A stretch of DNA of 64,000 nt, from contig JACKBI010000002.1 in the NCBI GenBank assembly GCA_020634615.1, forward strand, positions 186,001 to 250,000, written 5' to 3'. The stretch is from Anaerolineales bacterium (GTDB lineage Bacteria; Chloroflexota; Anaerolineae; JAAEKA01). This document shows positions 24,342-32,136 of this stretch, piece by piece (the stretch's first letter is position 1; each line of letters starts with the position of its first letter). The notes beneath the pieces are model-generated. The model saw only the letters and a list, made by a program, of their open reading frames with translations, ran no database searches and was not told the DNA's origin. Made by a program: the position numbers and the translations under genes.

Positions 24342-24722
24342 ATGGAATTGACCCGAATCCTATTCATTGGCCTCGGCGGCTTCGTCGGCGCCAACCTGCG
24401 TTACGTCGTACAAGGTTGGGCGGCCGACCGCCTGGGCACCGCGCTGCCTTACGGCACGATGATCGCCAACGTGTCGGGCAGCTTCGTGCTGGCGTTCTTT
24501 GTGACGATGGCCAACCAGCGGTTGCCCATCGGCCCCGGATGGCGGCTCTTCTTTGCCATCGGGCTGCTGGGCGGCTACACTACGTTCTCATCCTTCTCCG
24601 TCGAGACACTGGCGTTGTTCCAAAGCGGCCAGTGGCTGGCAGGCGGCATCAACTTCTTCGGCAATACATTGCTGGGCCTGACGGCCGCGTTGCTCGGCGT
24701 CTGGGCTGCGCAACTCCTGTGA
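24342..24722 (+). CDS. crcB: Fluoride ion exporter CrcB/Fluc
   Basis: 126 residues, four hydrophobic segments. Family marks are GGFVGANLRY in helix 1, NVSGSFVLAFF in helix 2, the GLLGGYTTFSSFSVET break motif in helix 3 and a C-terminal NTLLGLTAALLGVWAA helix. Fluc proteins form dual-topology dimers in the inner membrane that let fluoride out. Control by the riboswitch just upstream is clear from sequence. The DUF190-CBS gene follows 7 bp later in the same operon. Confidence 0.96.
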   Translation: MELTRILFIGLGGFVGANLRYVVQGWAADRLGTALPYGTMIANVSGSFVLAFFVTMANQRLPIGPGWRLFFAIGLLGGYTTFSSFSVETLALFQSGQWLAGGINFFGNTLLGLTAALLGVWAAQLL

Positions 24723-24729
24723 GGCGTCT

Positions 24730-26001
24730 ATGGAAATCGTCGGAACTGCGACCAAAGTATCCATCTACATCGGCGACAGCGACCGCTGGCACGGTCGTCC
24801 GCTCTACAGTTCGCTGCTCGAGATGCTCAAGAGCGAGGGCTGCGCCGGCGCCACGGTGACGCGCGCGGTGGCCGGCTTCGGCGCGCACAGCCGTATCCAC
24901 ACCGCCAGCATCATGCGCCTGTCCGAGGACCTGCCCCTGATCATCGAATGGGTGGACCACCCCGACCGGGTTGCACGTCTCATGCCGCGGGTGGTTGAAA
25001 TGGTGGCCGAGGGGTTGATCACCGTGCAACCGGTGGAGGTCATCAGCTACACCCACCGCAAGCTGCGCGAGCTGCCGGCAGCCGCCCCTGTCTCCGACAT
25101 TATGACAAGCGAAGTGCGAGCCGTGCAAACCGACACACCGGTCGCGGAGATCGTCACGCTGTTGATCGGCAAGGACTTTCGCGCCCTACCCGTGCTGGAT
25201 CGGCAACGCCGCGTCGTGGGCATTCTCACCGACGGCGATCTGGTAAGCCGCGGCGGCATCCTGACCACCAGCCTGGAAGAGGTACTCACAGGCAGCGAGC
25301 TCGGTCAACATCTGGCTGAGATCAGAGCCAGCGGGCGGACGGCAGCCGACCTGATGACACCCAACCCGGTCACCGTCCAGACCGACACCCCCATCGGCGA
25401 CGCCGTCAAGGCGATGACGGAACGCAACATCAAGCGGCTGCCCGTGCTGAATACTGCCGGACAACTGGCCGGCATGGTCAGCCGGGTCGATGTGCTGCGG
25501 GCGCTGGCGCTGCCTCCTGTGCAGGAAGCGCCCCACCGCGCAACACAGCCGGGCAAGCGGACCAGCGTTGCCGATGTCATGACTCAAAATGTGCCAACTG
25601 TGCTGGCCGATGCCAGCCTGGGCGACGTGGTCAACCTGCTGGTGACCGCCAGCCAGCGCCGTGTGGTCGTCGTCGACGAAACGGGCCGCATCGCCGGCAT
25701 CATCACCGACGGCGACCTGTTGCGCCGGAGCGGTGAAGGCGAGCGGAGCGGCATCCTGGCAGCGTTCTCGGGGCGCCTGCCGCTCGCGGGCAGCGAGAAG
25801 ATCCGGCTGGGACAGCGCCGCGCAGCGGACGTGATGACACGCGACCCGTTGACGGTGTCACCCGACACGCCGCTGCTGGAGGCACTGCAACGGTTGCTGG
25901 AAGGCAAGATCAAACGTCTGCCGGTGATCGACAGCGCCGGCAAGGTCGTTGGTCTGATTGGCCGCGGACAGATCTTGCAGGCGCTCGCAGGCGAAGTGTG
26001 A
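24730..26001 (+). CDS. DUF190 protein with four CBS motifs
   Basis: 423 residues. Residues ~1-105 are a DUF190 domain (ATKVSIYIGDSDRWHGRPLY, GCAGATVTRAVAGFGAHS). Four CBS motifs follow (starts near MTSEVRAVQTDTP, MTPNPVTVQTDTP, MTQNVPTVLADAS, MTRDPLTVSPDTP), each with the RLPVxDxxGxxxG ending, forming two Bateman modules that usually bind adenine nucleotides. DUF190 proteins are often encoded with crcB; the domain is PII-like in fold. A sensor or modulator of fluoride response is inferred from the operon. The pairing of DUF190 with four CBS motifs in one chain is notable. Confidence 0.9.
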   Translation: MEIVGTATKVSIYIGDSDRWHGRPLYSSLLEMLKSEGCAGATVTRAVAGFGAHSRIHTASIMRLSEDLPLIIEWVDHPDRVARLMPRVVEMVAEGLITVQPVEVISYTHRKLRELPAAAPVSDIMTSEVRAVQTDTPVAEIVTLLIGKDFRALPVLDRQRRVVGILTDGDLVSRGGILTTSLEEVLTGSELGQHLAEIRASGRTAADLMTPNPVTVQTDTPIGDAVKAMTERNIKRLPVLNTAGQLAGMVSRVDVLRALALPPVQEAPHRATQPGKRTSVADVMTQNVPTVLADASLGDVVNLLVTASQRRVVVVDETGRIAGIITDGDLLRRSGEGERSGILAAFSGRLPLAGSEKIRLGQRRAADVMTRDPLTVSPDTPLLEALQRLLEGKIKRLPVIDSAGKVVGLIGRGQILQALAGEV

Positions 26002-26026
26002 ACTCCTTTCACAAGCCCTCTCTGAC

Positions 26027-26055
26027 TTGACGCTCGCGGTCTTCAATGTTAGAAT
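26027..26055 (+). promoter_or_regulatory. Promoter of the tRNA-Glu gene
   Basis: TTGACG at 26027-26032 and TAGAAT at 26050-26055, 17-bp spacer, 22 nt before the tRNA. It fits a strong sigma70-type tRNA promoter. Confidence 0.7.
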
Positions 26056-26077
26056 GCCACCTGTTGTTCGCTAGGAC

Positions 26078-26150
26078 GCCCCCATCGTCTAGAGGACTAG
26101 GACACAGGCCTTTCAAGCCTGCGACAGGGGTTCGAATCCCCTTGGGGGCA
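26078..26150 (+). tRNA. tRNA-Glu (anticodon TTC)
   Basis: The acceptor arms GCCCCCA and TGGGGGC pair fully, with discriminator A at 26150. The anticodon stem CAGGC/GCCTG encloses the loop CTTTCAA, so the anticodon is TTC at 26112-26114 (Glu). The T arm AGGGGTTCGAATCCCCT is canonical. CCA is not encoded. A terminator follows. Confidence 0.97.
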
Positions 26151-26162
26151 CAGGTTTGCGCC

Positions 26163-26196
26163 GACCCCAGTATCCACGGATGCTGGGGCCTTTTTT
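26163..26196 (+). terminator. Rho-independent terminator after tRNA-Glu
   Basis: CCCCAGTATCC pairs with GGATGCTGGGG (one T-G wobble) followed by CCTTTTTT. A textbook stem and T tract. Confidence 0.92.
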
Positions 26197-26278
26197 GACT
26201 GCGGGAAGGGTCCAGCAGTGGCAAACAGCACATTTCAGAGGCCATCTGCGCCGGGCGGAACCACTGAATAGAGGTATT

Positions 26279-27946
26279 CAGCAATTCCAAATATGACCTG
26301 CGAGTTGTAGGAGTGATATGGTAGAATAGGCGGCACCAAACAGGGAGAGCCGCCATGACCAAACCAGTGACCTTCAATCGCTTGTTGTCTGTTCTGGAGC
26401 GCACATCTGCGCAGCTACCTGATGGGCGTAACGGTAAGAATGCGACGTACAGCATGCGCGATGCGGCGATGGCGGCGTTTAGCGTGTTTTTCATGCAGTC
26501 GCCATCCTTCTTGGCGCATCAAGAGGCCATGCAGGGGCGTGAGCGGCGCAACAACGCCGCCAGTTTGTTCGGGATTGAGAAGGTACCCAGCGATCCGCAG
26601 ATCCGCAATCTACTAGATCCCGTCACACCGACGAGCCTATCAGCGCCTTTCTGGGAGGTGTTTGGCCTGCTGGAAGAAAGCGATCTGTTGCAGAGCTATC
26701 GCAGGCTGGACAATCAGTGGCTGGTAGCCTTGGACGGAACGCAGTACTTTCATTCAAACAAGATCCACTGTAAGCGTTGTACGGTCACTGTGCGCAACGA
26801 GATCGAGTACTATTCGCACACAGCCATCACGCCGGTGCTGGTGGCTCCCGACGAGAAGCGAGTGATCGTCCTGGAACCGGAGTTCATCCAGCCGCAAGAT
26901 GGGCAGGTGAAACAAGATTGCGAACGCAATGCGGCAAAACGCTGGTTGGCCCGTAACGCTCCTTACCTGGCTGGGCACAAAGTGACGTTACTGGGCGATG
27001 ATTTGTACTGCAATCAGCCTTTCTGTGAGCAAGTGTTAAGTCAGAAGCTCAATTTCATTTTCACTTGTAAACCTGAATCGCACACGGCGATCTACACCGA
27101 GGTGGCTTTGCTGGCTCAGATGGGCGCAGTCGAGCAGTTCACCCAGCGCCATTGGACTGGCAATGGGCACGAAGTGTGGACCTATCGCTACGTCAACGAC
27201 GTTCCGTTGCGTGCGGGCGCCGATGCGCTGCGGGTCAACTGGTGCGAACTGACCATCACACATGAACAGACGGGCGAACAGCTTTATCACAATGCCTTTG
27301 CTACGAATTTCAGGCTGACAACGCACAACGTGCCAGCTATCGTGGCTGCTGGCCGGTCGCGCTGGAAGATCGAAAACGAGAACAACAACGTGCTCAAGAA
27401 CTATGGGTATCATTTGGAGCACAACTTCGGCCACGGCTCCGAGTATCTCTCTATGATCCTCGTCCTGCTCAACTTGTTGGCTTTTCTCTTTCACACGGTG
27501 CTGGACTTCACTGATGAGGTCTACCAGCGCTTACGCACTCATTTGCGCGTGCGCAAGACCTTTTTCACCGACCTACAGGCTTTGACTCGGTACATGTTTT
27601 TCGCAAGCTGGGATCAGCTACTCAACTTTATGTACGTGCAACTGGAACTCGACCAGCCAACGACGCACCCCAGACGCAAGTCCTAGCCGAACCGCGCCCA
27701 TTTTCCGTCTGACTTTGCTGGCAGACGGTTCACGCCAGCCGAGCAGACCAACCAAGCGCTGTCACCCATCCAGTCAAGCGTCAATCAACTCCTAACTCTT
27801 CCACAAACACCTCGTGACCGCTCTCGATTTTGCGCTTGGACGCCAGACAGCCACCTAGATCACCAGGATCACTTACTCGCTCTCATGCCGCACTCAATTT
27901 GCTCTGCCACCACGACGACCAGCCACTGCTAAATTTGGAATTGCTG
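26279..27946 (+). mobile_element. Insertion sequence with DDE transposase (IS4 superfamily)
   Basis: About 1.67 kb. Ends share the 14-bp inverted repeat CAGCAATTCCAAAT (26279-26292) with its complement ATTTGGAATTGCTG (27933-27946). One transposase gene occupies most of it, followed by ~250 bp of non-coding right arm. The target duplication is not clear; only a short ATT occurs next to both ends. It inserted just past the tRNA-Glu terminator, upstream of the VOC gene. Confidence 0.82.
26355..27686 (+). CDS. Transposase of the IS4 superfamily (DDE)
   Basis: 443 residues. Catalytic residues are visible: first Asp in VALDGTQYFHSNKIHC, second Asp in LLGDDLYCNQPFCEQ, and Glu in RWKIENENNNVLKNYGYHLEH, the last being the YREK-like region. 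The DGTxYFxSxKIHCxxC block recalls ISNCY-type annotations, but the exact family is uncertain. A GGGAGAGCCGCC stretch precedes ATG 26355, with a TAGAAT -10 around 26323. The frame is intact from end to end. Confidence 0.88.
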   Translation: MTKPVTFNRLLSVLERTSAQLPDGRNGKNATYSMRDAAMAAFSVFFMQSPSFLAHQEAMQGRERRNNAASLFGIEKVPSDPQIRNLLDPVTPTSLSAPFWEVFGLLEESDLLQSYRRLDNQWLVALDGTQYFHSNKIHCKRCTVTVRNEIEYYSHTAITPVLVAPDEKRVIVLEPEFIQPQDGQVKQDCERNAAKRWLARNAPYLAGHKVTLLGDDLYCNQPFCEQVLSQKLNFIFTCKPESHTAIYTEVALLAQMGAVEQFTQRHWTGNGHEVWTYRYVNDVPLRAGADALRVNWCELTITHEQTGEQLYHNAFATNFRLTTHNVPAIVAAGRSRWKIENENNNVLKNYGYHLEHNFGHGSEYLSMILVLLNLLAFLFHTVLDFTDEVYQRLRTHLRVRKTFFTDLQALTRYMFFASWDQLLNFMYVQLELDQPTTHPRRKS

Positions 27947-28055
27947 CATTATGACACTTAGGATTGACAACCATGTAACTCATCGATTTGGCCCAAGTTT
28001 TCAGGCGCATCACATGCAAAATCACTGCGTTGTTTGGCCGTCAGTCCTTGAGCGA
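27687..28055. other. 369-bp non-coding stretch: right arm of the IS and its junction
   Basis: Bases 27687-27946 are the non-coding right arm of the insertion sequence. It holds a short hairpin (CCGTCTG near 27703 against CAGACGG near 27722) that may end the transposase transcript. Past the inverted repeat, 27947-28055 carries an open frame without homology-like features that runs into the VOC gene. The real VOC start is most likely at 28056. Confidence 0.6.
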
Positions 28056-28478
28056 ATGGACAACGTCGGCATCGTGGTGGAATCCCTGGATGCCGCCATC
28101 TCGTTTTTCACCGAGCTTGGCATGACGCTCGAAGGGCGAGGCACCATCGAAGGGGAATGGGCCGGGCGAGTCACCGGACTGGGCGACCAACGTGTCGAGA
28201 TCGCCATGATGGTCACGCCCGACGGCCACAGCCGGCTCGAGATCTCGCGATTTCTCACCCCGCCACCAGTCGCCGATCACCGGAACGCCCCCGTGAACGC
28301 TCTCGGCTACCTACGCGTCATGTTCGCCGTAGATGACATCGACGACACACTGGCCAGGTTGCGCAAGCGCGGCGCCCAGGTCGTCGGCGAAGTGGTCCAG
28401 TACGAGGACTCGTATAGACTCTGCTACATCCGCGGCCCTGAAGGACTTCTCATCGGGCTCGCCGAGCAGCTCCGCTAA
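28056..28478 (+). CDS. VOC-family (glyoxalase/bleomycin-resistance fold) protein
   Basis: 140 residues from ATG 28056. The two beta-alpha-beta-beta-beta units of a vicinal-oxygen-chelate protein are evident: MDNVGIVVESLDAAISFFTE with LGMTLEGRGTIEGEW, and later GYLRVMFAVDDIDDTLARLR with GPEGLLIGLAEQL. The frame is open 35 codons further up, but that part lies next to the IS end and lacks family features. If the insertion removed the native promoter, the gene may now be silent or driven from the IS. Substrate unknown. Confidence 0.82.
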   Translation: MDNVGIVVESLDAAISFFTELGMTLEGRGTIEGEWAGRVTGLGDQRVEIAMMVTPDGHSRLEISRFLTPPPVADHRNAPVNALGYLRVMFAVDDIDDTLARLRKRGAQVVGEVVQYEDSYRLCYIRGPEGLLIGLAEQLR

Positions 28479-28579
28479 CGCGTGCCGCATGAGCATTGGT
28501 TTCACCGTTTCGGGAGCGAGTCTCGCCCCGCAACCGCTGGTAACGCGAGCCGTTAGACGTCACGACACTTTACGGCATC

Positions 28580-28683
28580 GTAACTACTCACCCGTCATTC
28601 CCGCGAAGGCGGGAATCCAGGTCTGCGAAGTGTGGATTCCCACCTTCGCGGGAATGACGACACTCTGTGGGCTGAGCAGTTAC
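28580..28683. mobile_element. MITE copy A, 104 bp, with 8-bp target duplication
   Basis: Terminal repeats GTAACTACTCA (28580-28590) and TGAGCAGTTAC (28673-28683), inverted with one mismatch. The direct repeat ACGGCATC flanks it on both sides (28572-28579 and 28684-28691), a target duplication. Inside lies dispersed palindromic repeat copy 3. No coding capacity. Confidence 0.85.
28594..28658. repeat. Dispersed palindromic repeat, copy 3
   Basis: Inverted ATTCCCGCGAAGGCGGGAAT-type arms (one mismatch in the right arm), here entirely inside MITE copy A. Confidence 0.9.
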
Positions 28684-28716
28684 ACGGCATCTACCAATCC
28701 CAATAGAAGGAACACC

Positions 28717-29058
28717 ATGTCCAAGTATCTGATCTCTTTTCCCAGCGCTGCGATGATCGTGCCCGACGGGGAGTTGGAGGCGGTCGGCCGCGACGCGCAT
28801 GCAGTGATCGAAGAGGCGAAGGCCGCCGGCGTTTACGTCTTCGGCGGCGGCATCGATGAAACCGTGCCACCCGTACTCGTCTCGGCGAACGGCGCCGTCA
28901 CCGAAGGCGGCTACCCGTGGGCGCCGACGCTCGATGGTGGTTTCACCGTGCTCGAATTGCCCTCACGCGAAGAGGCTGTGGCGTGGGCCGCGCGTATCGC
29001 GAAGGCTTGCCGCTGCGACCAGGAGCTGCGCGTCTTTCAGTTCGACCCGCAGTCATAG
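28717..29058 (+). CDS. YCII-related domain protein
   Basis: 113 residues starting MSKYLISFPSAAMIVPDGEL, with AHAVIEEAKAAGVYVFGGGI, GGFTVLELPSREEAVAWAAR and ELRVFQF. This is the dimeric alpha+beta barrel seen in YCII-like/DGPF-type proteins, small enzymes or sigma-factor accessory proteins of mostly unknown role. The start ATG 28717 has AGAAGG at 28705-28710. MITE copy A lies just upstream and may have displaced the native promoter. Confidence 0.85.
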   Translation: MSKYLISFPSAAMIVPDGELEAVGRDAHAVIEEAKAAGVYVFGGGIDETVPPVLVSANGAVTEGGYPWAPTLDGGFTVLELPSREEAVAWAARIAKACRCDQELRVFQFDPQS

Positions 29059-29146
29059 GTGCGACGTGACCGTGTAAGTGCAGTCGACAGATGCGATTGT
29101 CTCCTTTTCTTGTTGCTTCACCAGAGGGGCGAGACCGGCGCATCCG

Positions 29147-31483
29147 TCAGTTCTGCGACCCCGCCGGGACTCCCTCGCGGTTGGCCAGCCGCACCAAGTC
29201 TTCAGCGTTGCGCGCCGCTTGTTTCGACATCAATGCGGCCAGCTTCGCTCGCATTTCGTCGGCGTAGGGCCGGTTACCCAGGCCTTCAAGCAGTATGATC
29301 GCCTCCCGACAGGCAGCCACGGCGGCGTTAAGGTTGTTCTCACGTTCGGCGATTGTTGCCAGCAGGTCCCAACCGACGGCCAGACTGTGACGGTGGCCGA
29401 CCTGTGCACGCAGCGACTGGGCCTCTTCAGCGTACTCGCGCGCTGCGGACAGATCGCCCGCTTGCAGGCTCAGGCTGGCCAACATTCCCATCGCCATCCC
29501 GGTACCCCAGACATCCCCCAGTCGCCGGTGGATAGCGACGTTATCCAGCACGTCGAGCATAATTGTCTGCGTCGCCTCTCCCTGGACGACCCGACAGCGG
29601 GCGATCCAACCCGCGACAAAAGCGATGCCCCACTCATCCGCCACCGCGCGCATAAGCGCCAGGCTTGCCTCAAGACTCTCAAGAGCCGGCGGCACATCAG
29701 CGTTGTCTGAGAAGTAGGCCGCACTGTAGCGCGCCATGCCAAGTGTGTGCAGCGCGTAGGCCGCGCCGCGCCGTCCGGAGTCACCCAGCGAACGCCAGAA
29801 CGCCAGACTCTCTTCCTCGCGCTGCATCGACAGCGCGAGATCGTCCTGCATCCAGGCCATATGACCGGCATGATATAGCAGCGCGGCTCGCTGCGCGGTC
29901 GTCAGACCAGGCAGTTGCAAGCTCCTATCCAGCCACTGGCGACCCTCCATCACGTGGCTGCGGATGCGCCAGAACCAACTCAGTGCGATGACCAGATCAG
30001 CCGCGCCGCCGGCCAGTTCGGGCTGTGCGAAAGACCACGCCAGCGCGACGCGGACGTTGTCACCTTCCGCATCCAGCCGGTCCAGCCATGCGATCTGTTC
30101 GGGGCCAAACAAGTGGTCGGTAGCCGTCTGCGCCATCCGCAGGAAATAGTCAAAGTGGCGGCGCTCGGTGGCGGCCCGCGTGCCTTCTTGTGCCAGCTTT
30201 TCATGGCCGTGCTGCCGCAGCACTTCGTGGACGCGATAGCGCTCGCCGGCCGGATCGAACGTCAGCAGGCTCATGCTGATCAAGCGGGCCAGGGTCGGCA
30301 GACGGGCGCTGGCAACTTCGGCGGCCGCCGCGCGGCTGAACCCGCCGCGGAAGACGCAGAGTTGCATGAACGCGCGCTGCTCGTCTGGTTTCAACAGCCG
30401 CCAGGTGCCGTCCAGCACAGCCTCGATACTGCGGTGACGTGCTGGCAAATCCACCAGATCCGACGCCAGCAGGTCGACGCCCGCGCCCAGTTCGTCGGCG
30501 ATGCCGGCCAACGACAGCGAGTCGACCCAGGCAGCCGCCAGTTCCAGCGCCAGTGGCATCCCTTCGACCTGCCTGCAGATACGGTCGAGAATTGGCTCAT
30601 CTTCGGACAGCAGGCCAAAGTCCGGCCGCAAACGACGGGCTGACGTGACGAAGAGCCGCGATGCAGCAGAAGGCTGGTTGTCAGGCTTCAGCGGGGCGAC
30701 CTCGATACCTGACAGCGGATACAAGTGCTCCTCGCGCAGGCTGAGACGCAGCCGTGAAGTTACCAGCAGCTTGAGACCTGGCGCGGCAGCCAACATGTCG
30801 GCCAGCAGCCTGGCTGATCCGGCCGACACCAACTGTTCGAAGTTGTCCAGGATCAGCAACAGGCGGCGGGGAGCGAGAAAATCAAGCAGTTTCTGTAGGG
30901 AGGATCGGTTATCACCGCGCCGCTCGGCCAGGTCCAGGCCCAGTGTCGCGGCAATGGCGAGCAGGACAGCGTCGTTTTCGTGGACGGACGCCAGATCCAC
31001 GAAGGCGACGCCGTCGATGAACTGGCGCGGCTGCATGTCCCGCTCGCCGTCAGCGGCCGCCAGCGCGAGACGGGTCTTGCCCATCCCGCCTGGCCCCAAA
31101 ATCGTGAGCAGGCGCACGTCGGGACTTGCCAGCAGCGCAGCGATGGCAGCCAGCTCCGCCTCGCGACCGAAGAAGGGCGTCCCCACATGTGGCAGCTTGT
31201 CGAGCGGCGGCTGGGCAACTTCAGGCGTTTCGGACAACGCGAGGAAACTGACCGGGCGCTTGCCTTGCGCGACGGCCAGGAACAACGCCTGCTCGCGGGC
31301 AGGCAGGCTCAGACAAATCGCCAGCCGCTCGGCCATCTGCGGCGAGGGACGGCGCGCATCGGTCTCAATCTTCTTGATCGTTGCCAGCGAGCAGGGAATC
31401 TGATCCGCCAGCTCAGCCTGCGTCAGATCCAGTGCTTTGCGCCGACGTCTTATCCAATAGCCGAGGGAATCGCTGTCTGGCAC
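29147..31483 (-). CDS. HTH-AAA/NB-ARC-type transcriptional regulator with TPR-like C-terminus
   Basis: 778 residues from GTG 31483, which has AGGAGG 7 nt upstream and a good promoter at 31536-31564. An open frame to 31720 exists, but the promoter makes it untranslated. Residues ~1-70 form an XRE-type HTH (GYWIRRRRKALDLTQAELAD ... SLATIKKIETDARRPSPQMA). An ATPase follows: Walker A ILGPGGMGKTRLALA, Walker B RLLLILDNFEQL, sensor-like LLVTSRLRLSLREEHLYPL. The last ~350 residues are helical repeats of the TPR type. Such STAND regulators switch on ligand binding; the ligand and targets are unknown. It is divergent from the small protein and lipoprotein genes at 31648 and 32137, possible targets. 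Confidence 0.87.
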   Translation of the reverse strand: MPDSDSLGYWIRRRRKALDLTQAELADQIPCSLATIKKIETDARRPSPQMAERLAICLSLPAREQALFLAVAQGKRPVSFLALSETPEVAQPPLDKLPHVGTPFFGREAELAAIAALLASPDVRLLTILGPGGMGKTRLALAAADGERDMQPRQFIDGVAFVDLASVHENDAVLLAIAATLGLDLAERRGDNRSSLQKLLDFLAPRRLLLILDNFEQLVSAGSARLLADMLAAAPGLKLLVTSRLRLSLREEHLYPLSGIEVAPLKPDNQPSAASRLFVTSARRLRPDFGLLSEDEPILDRICRQVEGMPLALELAAAWVDSLSLAGIADELGAGVDLLASDLVDLPARHRSIEAVLDGTWRLLKPDEQRAFMQLCVFRGGFSRAAAAEVASARLPTLARLISMSLLTFDPAGERYRVHEVLRQHGHEKLAQEGTRAATERRHFDYFLRMAQTATDHLFGPEQIAWLDRLDAEGDNVRVALAWSFAQPELAGGAADLVIALSWFWRIRSHVMEGRQWLDRSLQLPGLTTAQRAALLYHAGHMAWMQDDLALSMQREEESLAFWRSLGDSGRRGAAYALHTLGMARYSAAYFSDNADVPPALESLEASLALMRAVADEWGIAFVAGWIARCRVVQGEATQTIMLDVLDNVAIHRRLGDVWGTGMAMGMLASLSLQAGDLSAAREYAEEAQSLRAQVGHRHSLAVGWDLLATIAERENNLNAAVAACREAIILLEGLGNRPYADEMRAKLAALMSKQAARNAEDLVRLANREGVPAGSQN

Positions 31484-31535
31484 CCACCGTCCTCCTTTCG
31501 GTTGTATCTCTTCGCGCACGGGAAAAGTGGACTGG

Positions 31536-31564
31536 ATTGTATACCAAAGGGAGACCCGATGCAA
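31536..31564 (-). promoter_or_regulatory. Promoter of the HTH-ATPase gene
   Basis: On the minus strand TTGCAT (31559-31564) and TACAAT (31536-31541) are 17 bp apart, giving a ~45-nt leader before the GTG at 31483. It settles the start of that gene. Confidence 0.65.
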
Positions 31565-31647
31565 GCGGTTTCGTGGTTGAATGGTGGCTGTACGAGGATA
31601 TAGAAGGGCAGTCACGAAATTGAGTTTCTGATACAGGAGAGAAGGCC

Positions 31648-31878
31648 ATGAACCCCTACATGTTGCACGAAGTTCGCAAAGACGATCTGGCGACCCGATA
31701 CAAAGAAGCAGAACGCTCACGCACGGCCGCGACGGTGATGAATGACGACGCTGATGCCAGCGGACTTGCTGTCGTCAGCGGTTTCCGCCGCTGGACGAGC
31801 CACCGAACTGCACGCTGGGCAGCGGCGATCACGGTCTGCGTCGCCGTGGCCGCGGCCTTGCTCACGGTAGCCGGGTAA
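31648..31878 (+). CDS. Small protein with C-terminal membrane anchor
   Basis: 76 residues. The N-terminus (MNPYMLHEVRKDDLATRYKE) is charged and helical, and the C-terminus (WAAAITVCVAVAAALLTVAG) is one membrane span ending at the stop. GGAGAGAAGG precedes ATG 31648. Family not recognised; the MNPYxxHExxxxRxxExxxEAExxR-type start is seen in small uncharacterised proteins. It lies divergent to the HTH-ATPase regulator and may be its target. Confidence 0.65.
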   Translation: MNPYMLHEVRKDDLATRYKEAERSRTAATVMNDDADASGLAVVSGFRRWTSHRTARWAAAITVCVAVAAALLTVAG

Positions 31879-31952
31879 GAACGGCGCGCGATTGCGCCGA
31901 ATTCAGCGTTCAACGGAGTGTGCCGGTGGTCGAGCAGCAAAGCAGGCGGGAG

Positions 31953-32072
31953 TCTGGATCACGAAACCACGAAGAATCGCGAAGGGCACGAAGTTCGCGA
32001 AGCCGGAAGATGGTTGTTCGACGCAGTCTCGTCAGCGTCTCTTCGTGCCCGTTCGCGCCTTCGTGATCCAGA
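31953..32072. repeat. CACGAA-type inverted repeat
   Basis: TCTGGATCACGAA at 31953-31965 is exactly mirrored by TTCGTGATCCAGA at 32060-32072. Inner units (CACGAAG, CGCGAAG and their complements) extend the pairing across 120 bp. It sits just upstream of the lipoprotein start at 32137. Confidence 0.75.
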
Positions 32073-32136
32073 CGACGCGCGCTCAACTGATTCCAATCAC
32101 ACGCAAATCACGCTCAGACTCACGAGGAAGATTGAC

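Noticed and set aside
27951..28055. Longer N-terminus for the VOC protein
   Set aside because: The extra 35 residues begin just 4 bp past the IS end and lack VOC features.
31484..31720. Longer N-terminus for the HTH-ATPase
   Set aside because: A good promoter at 31536-31564 and a ribosome-binding site before GTG 31483 place the start downstream.
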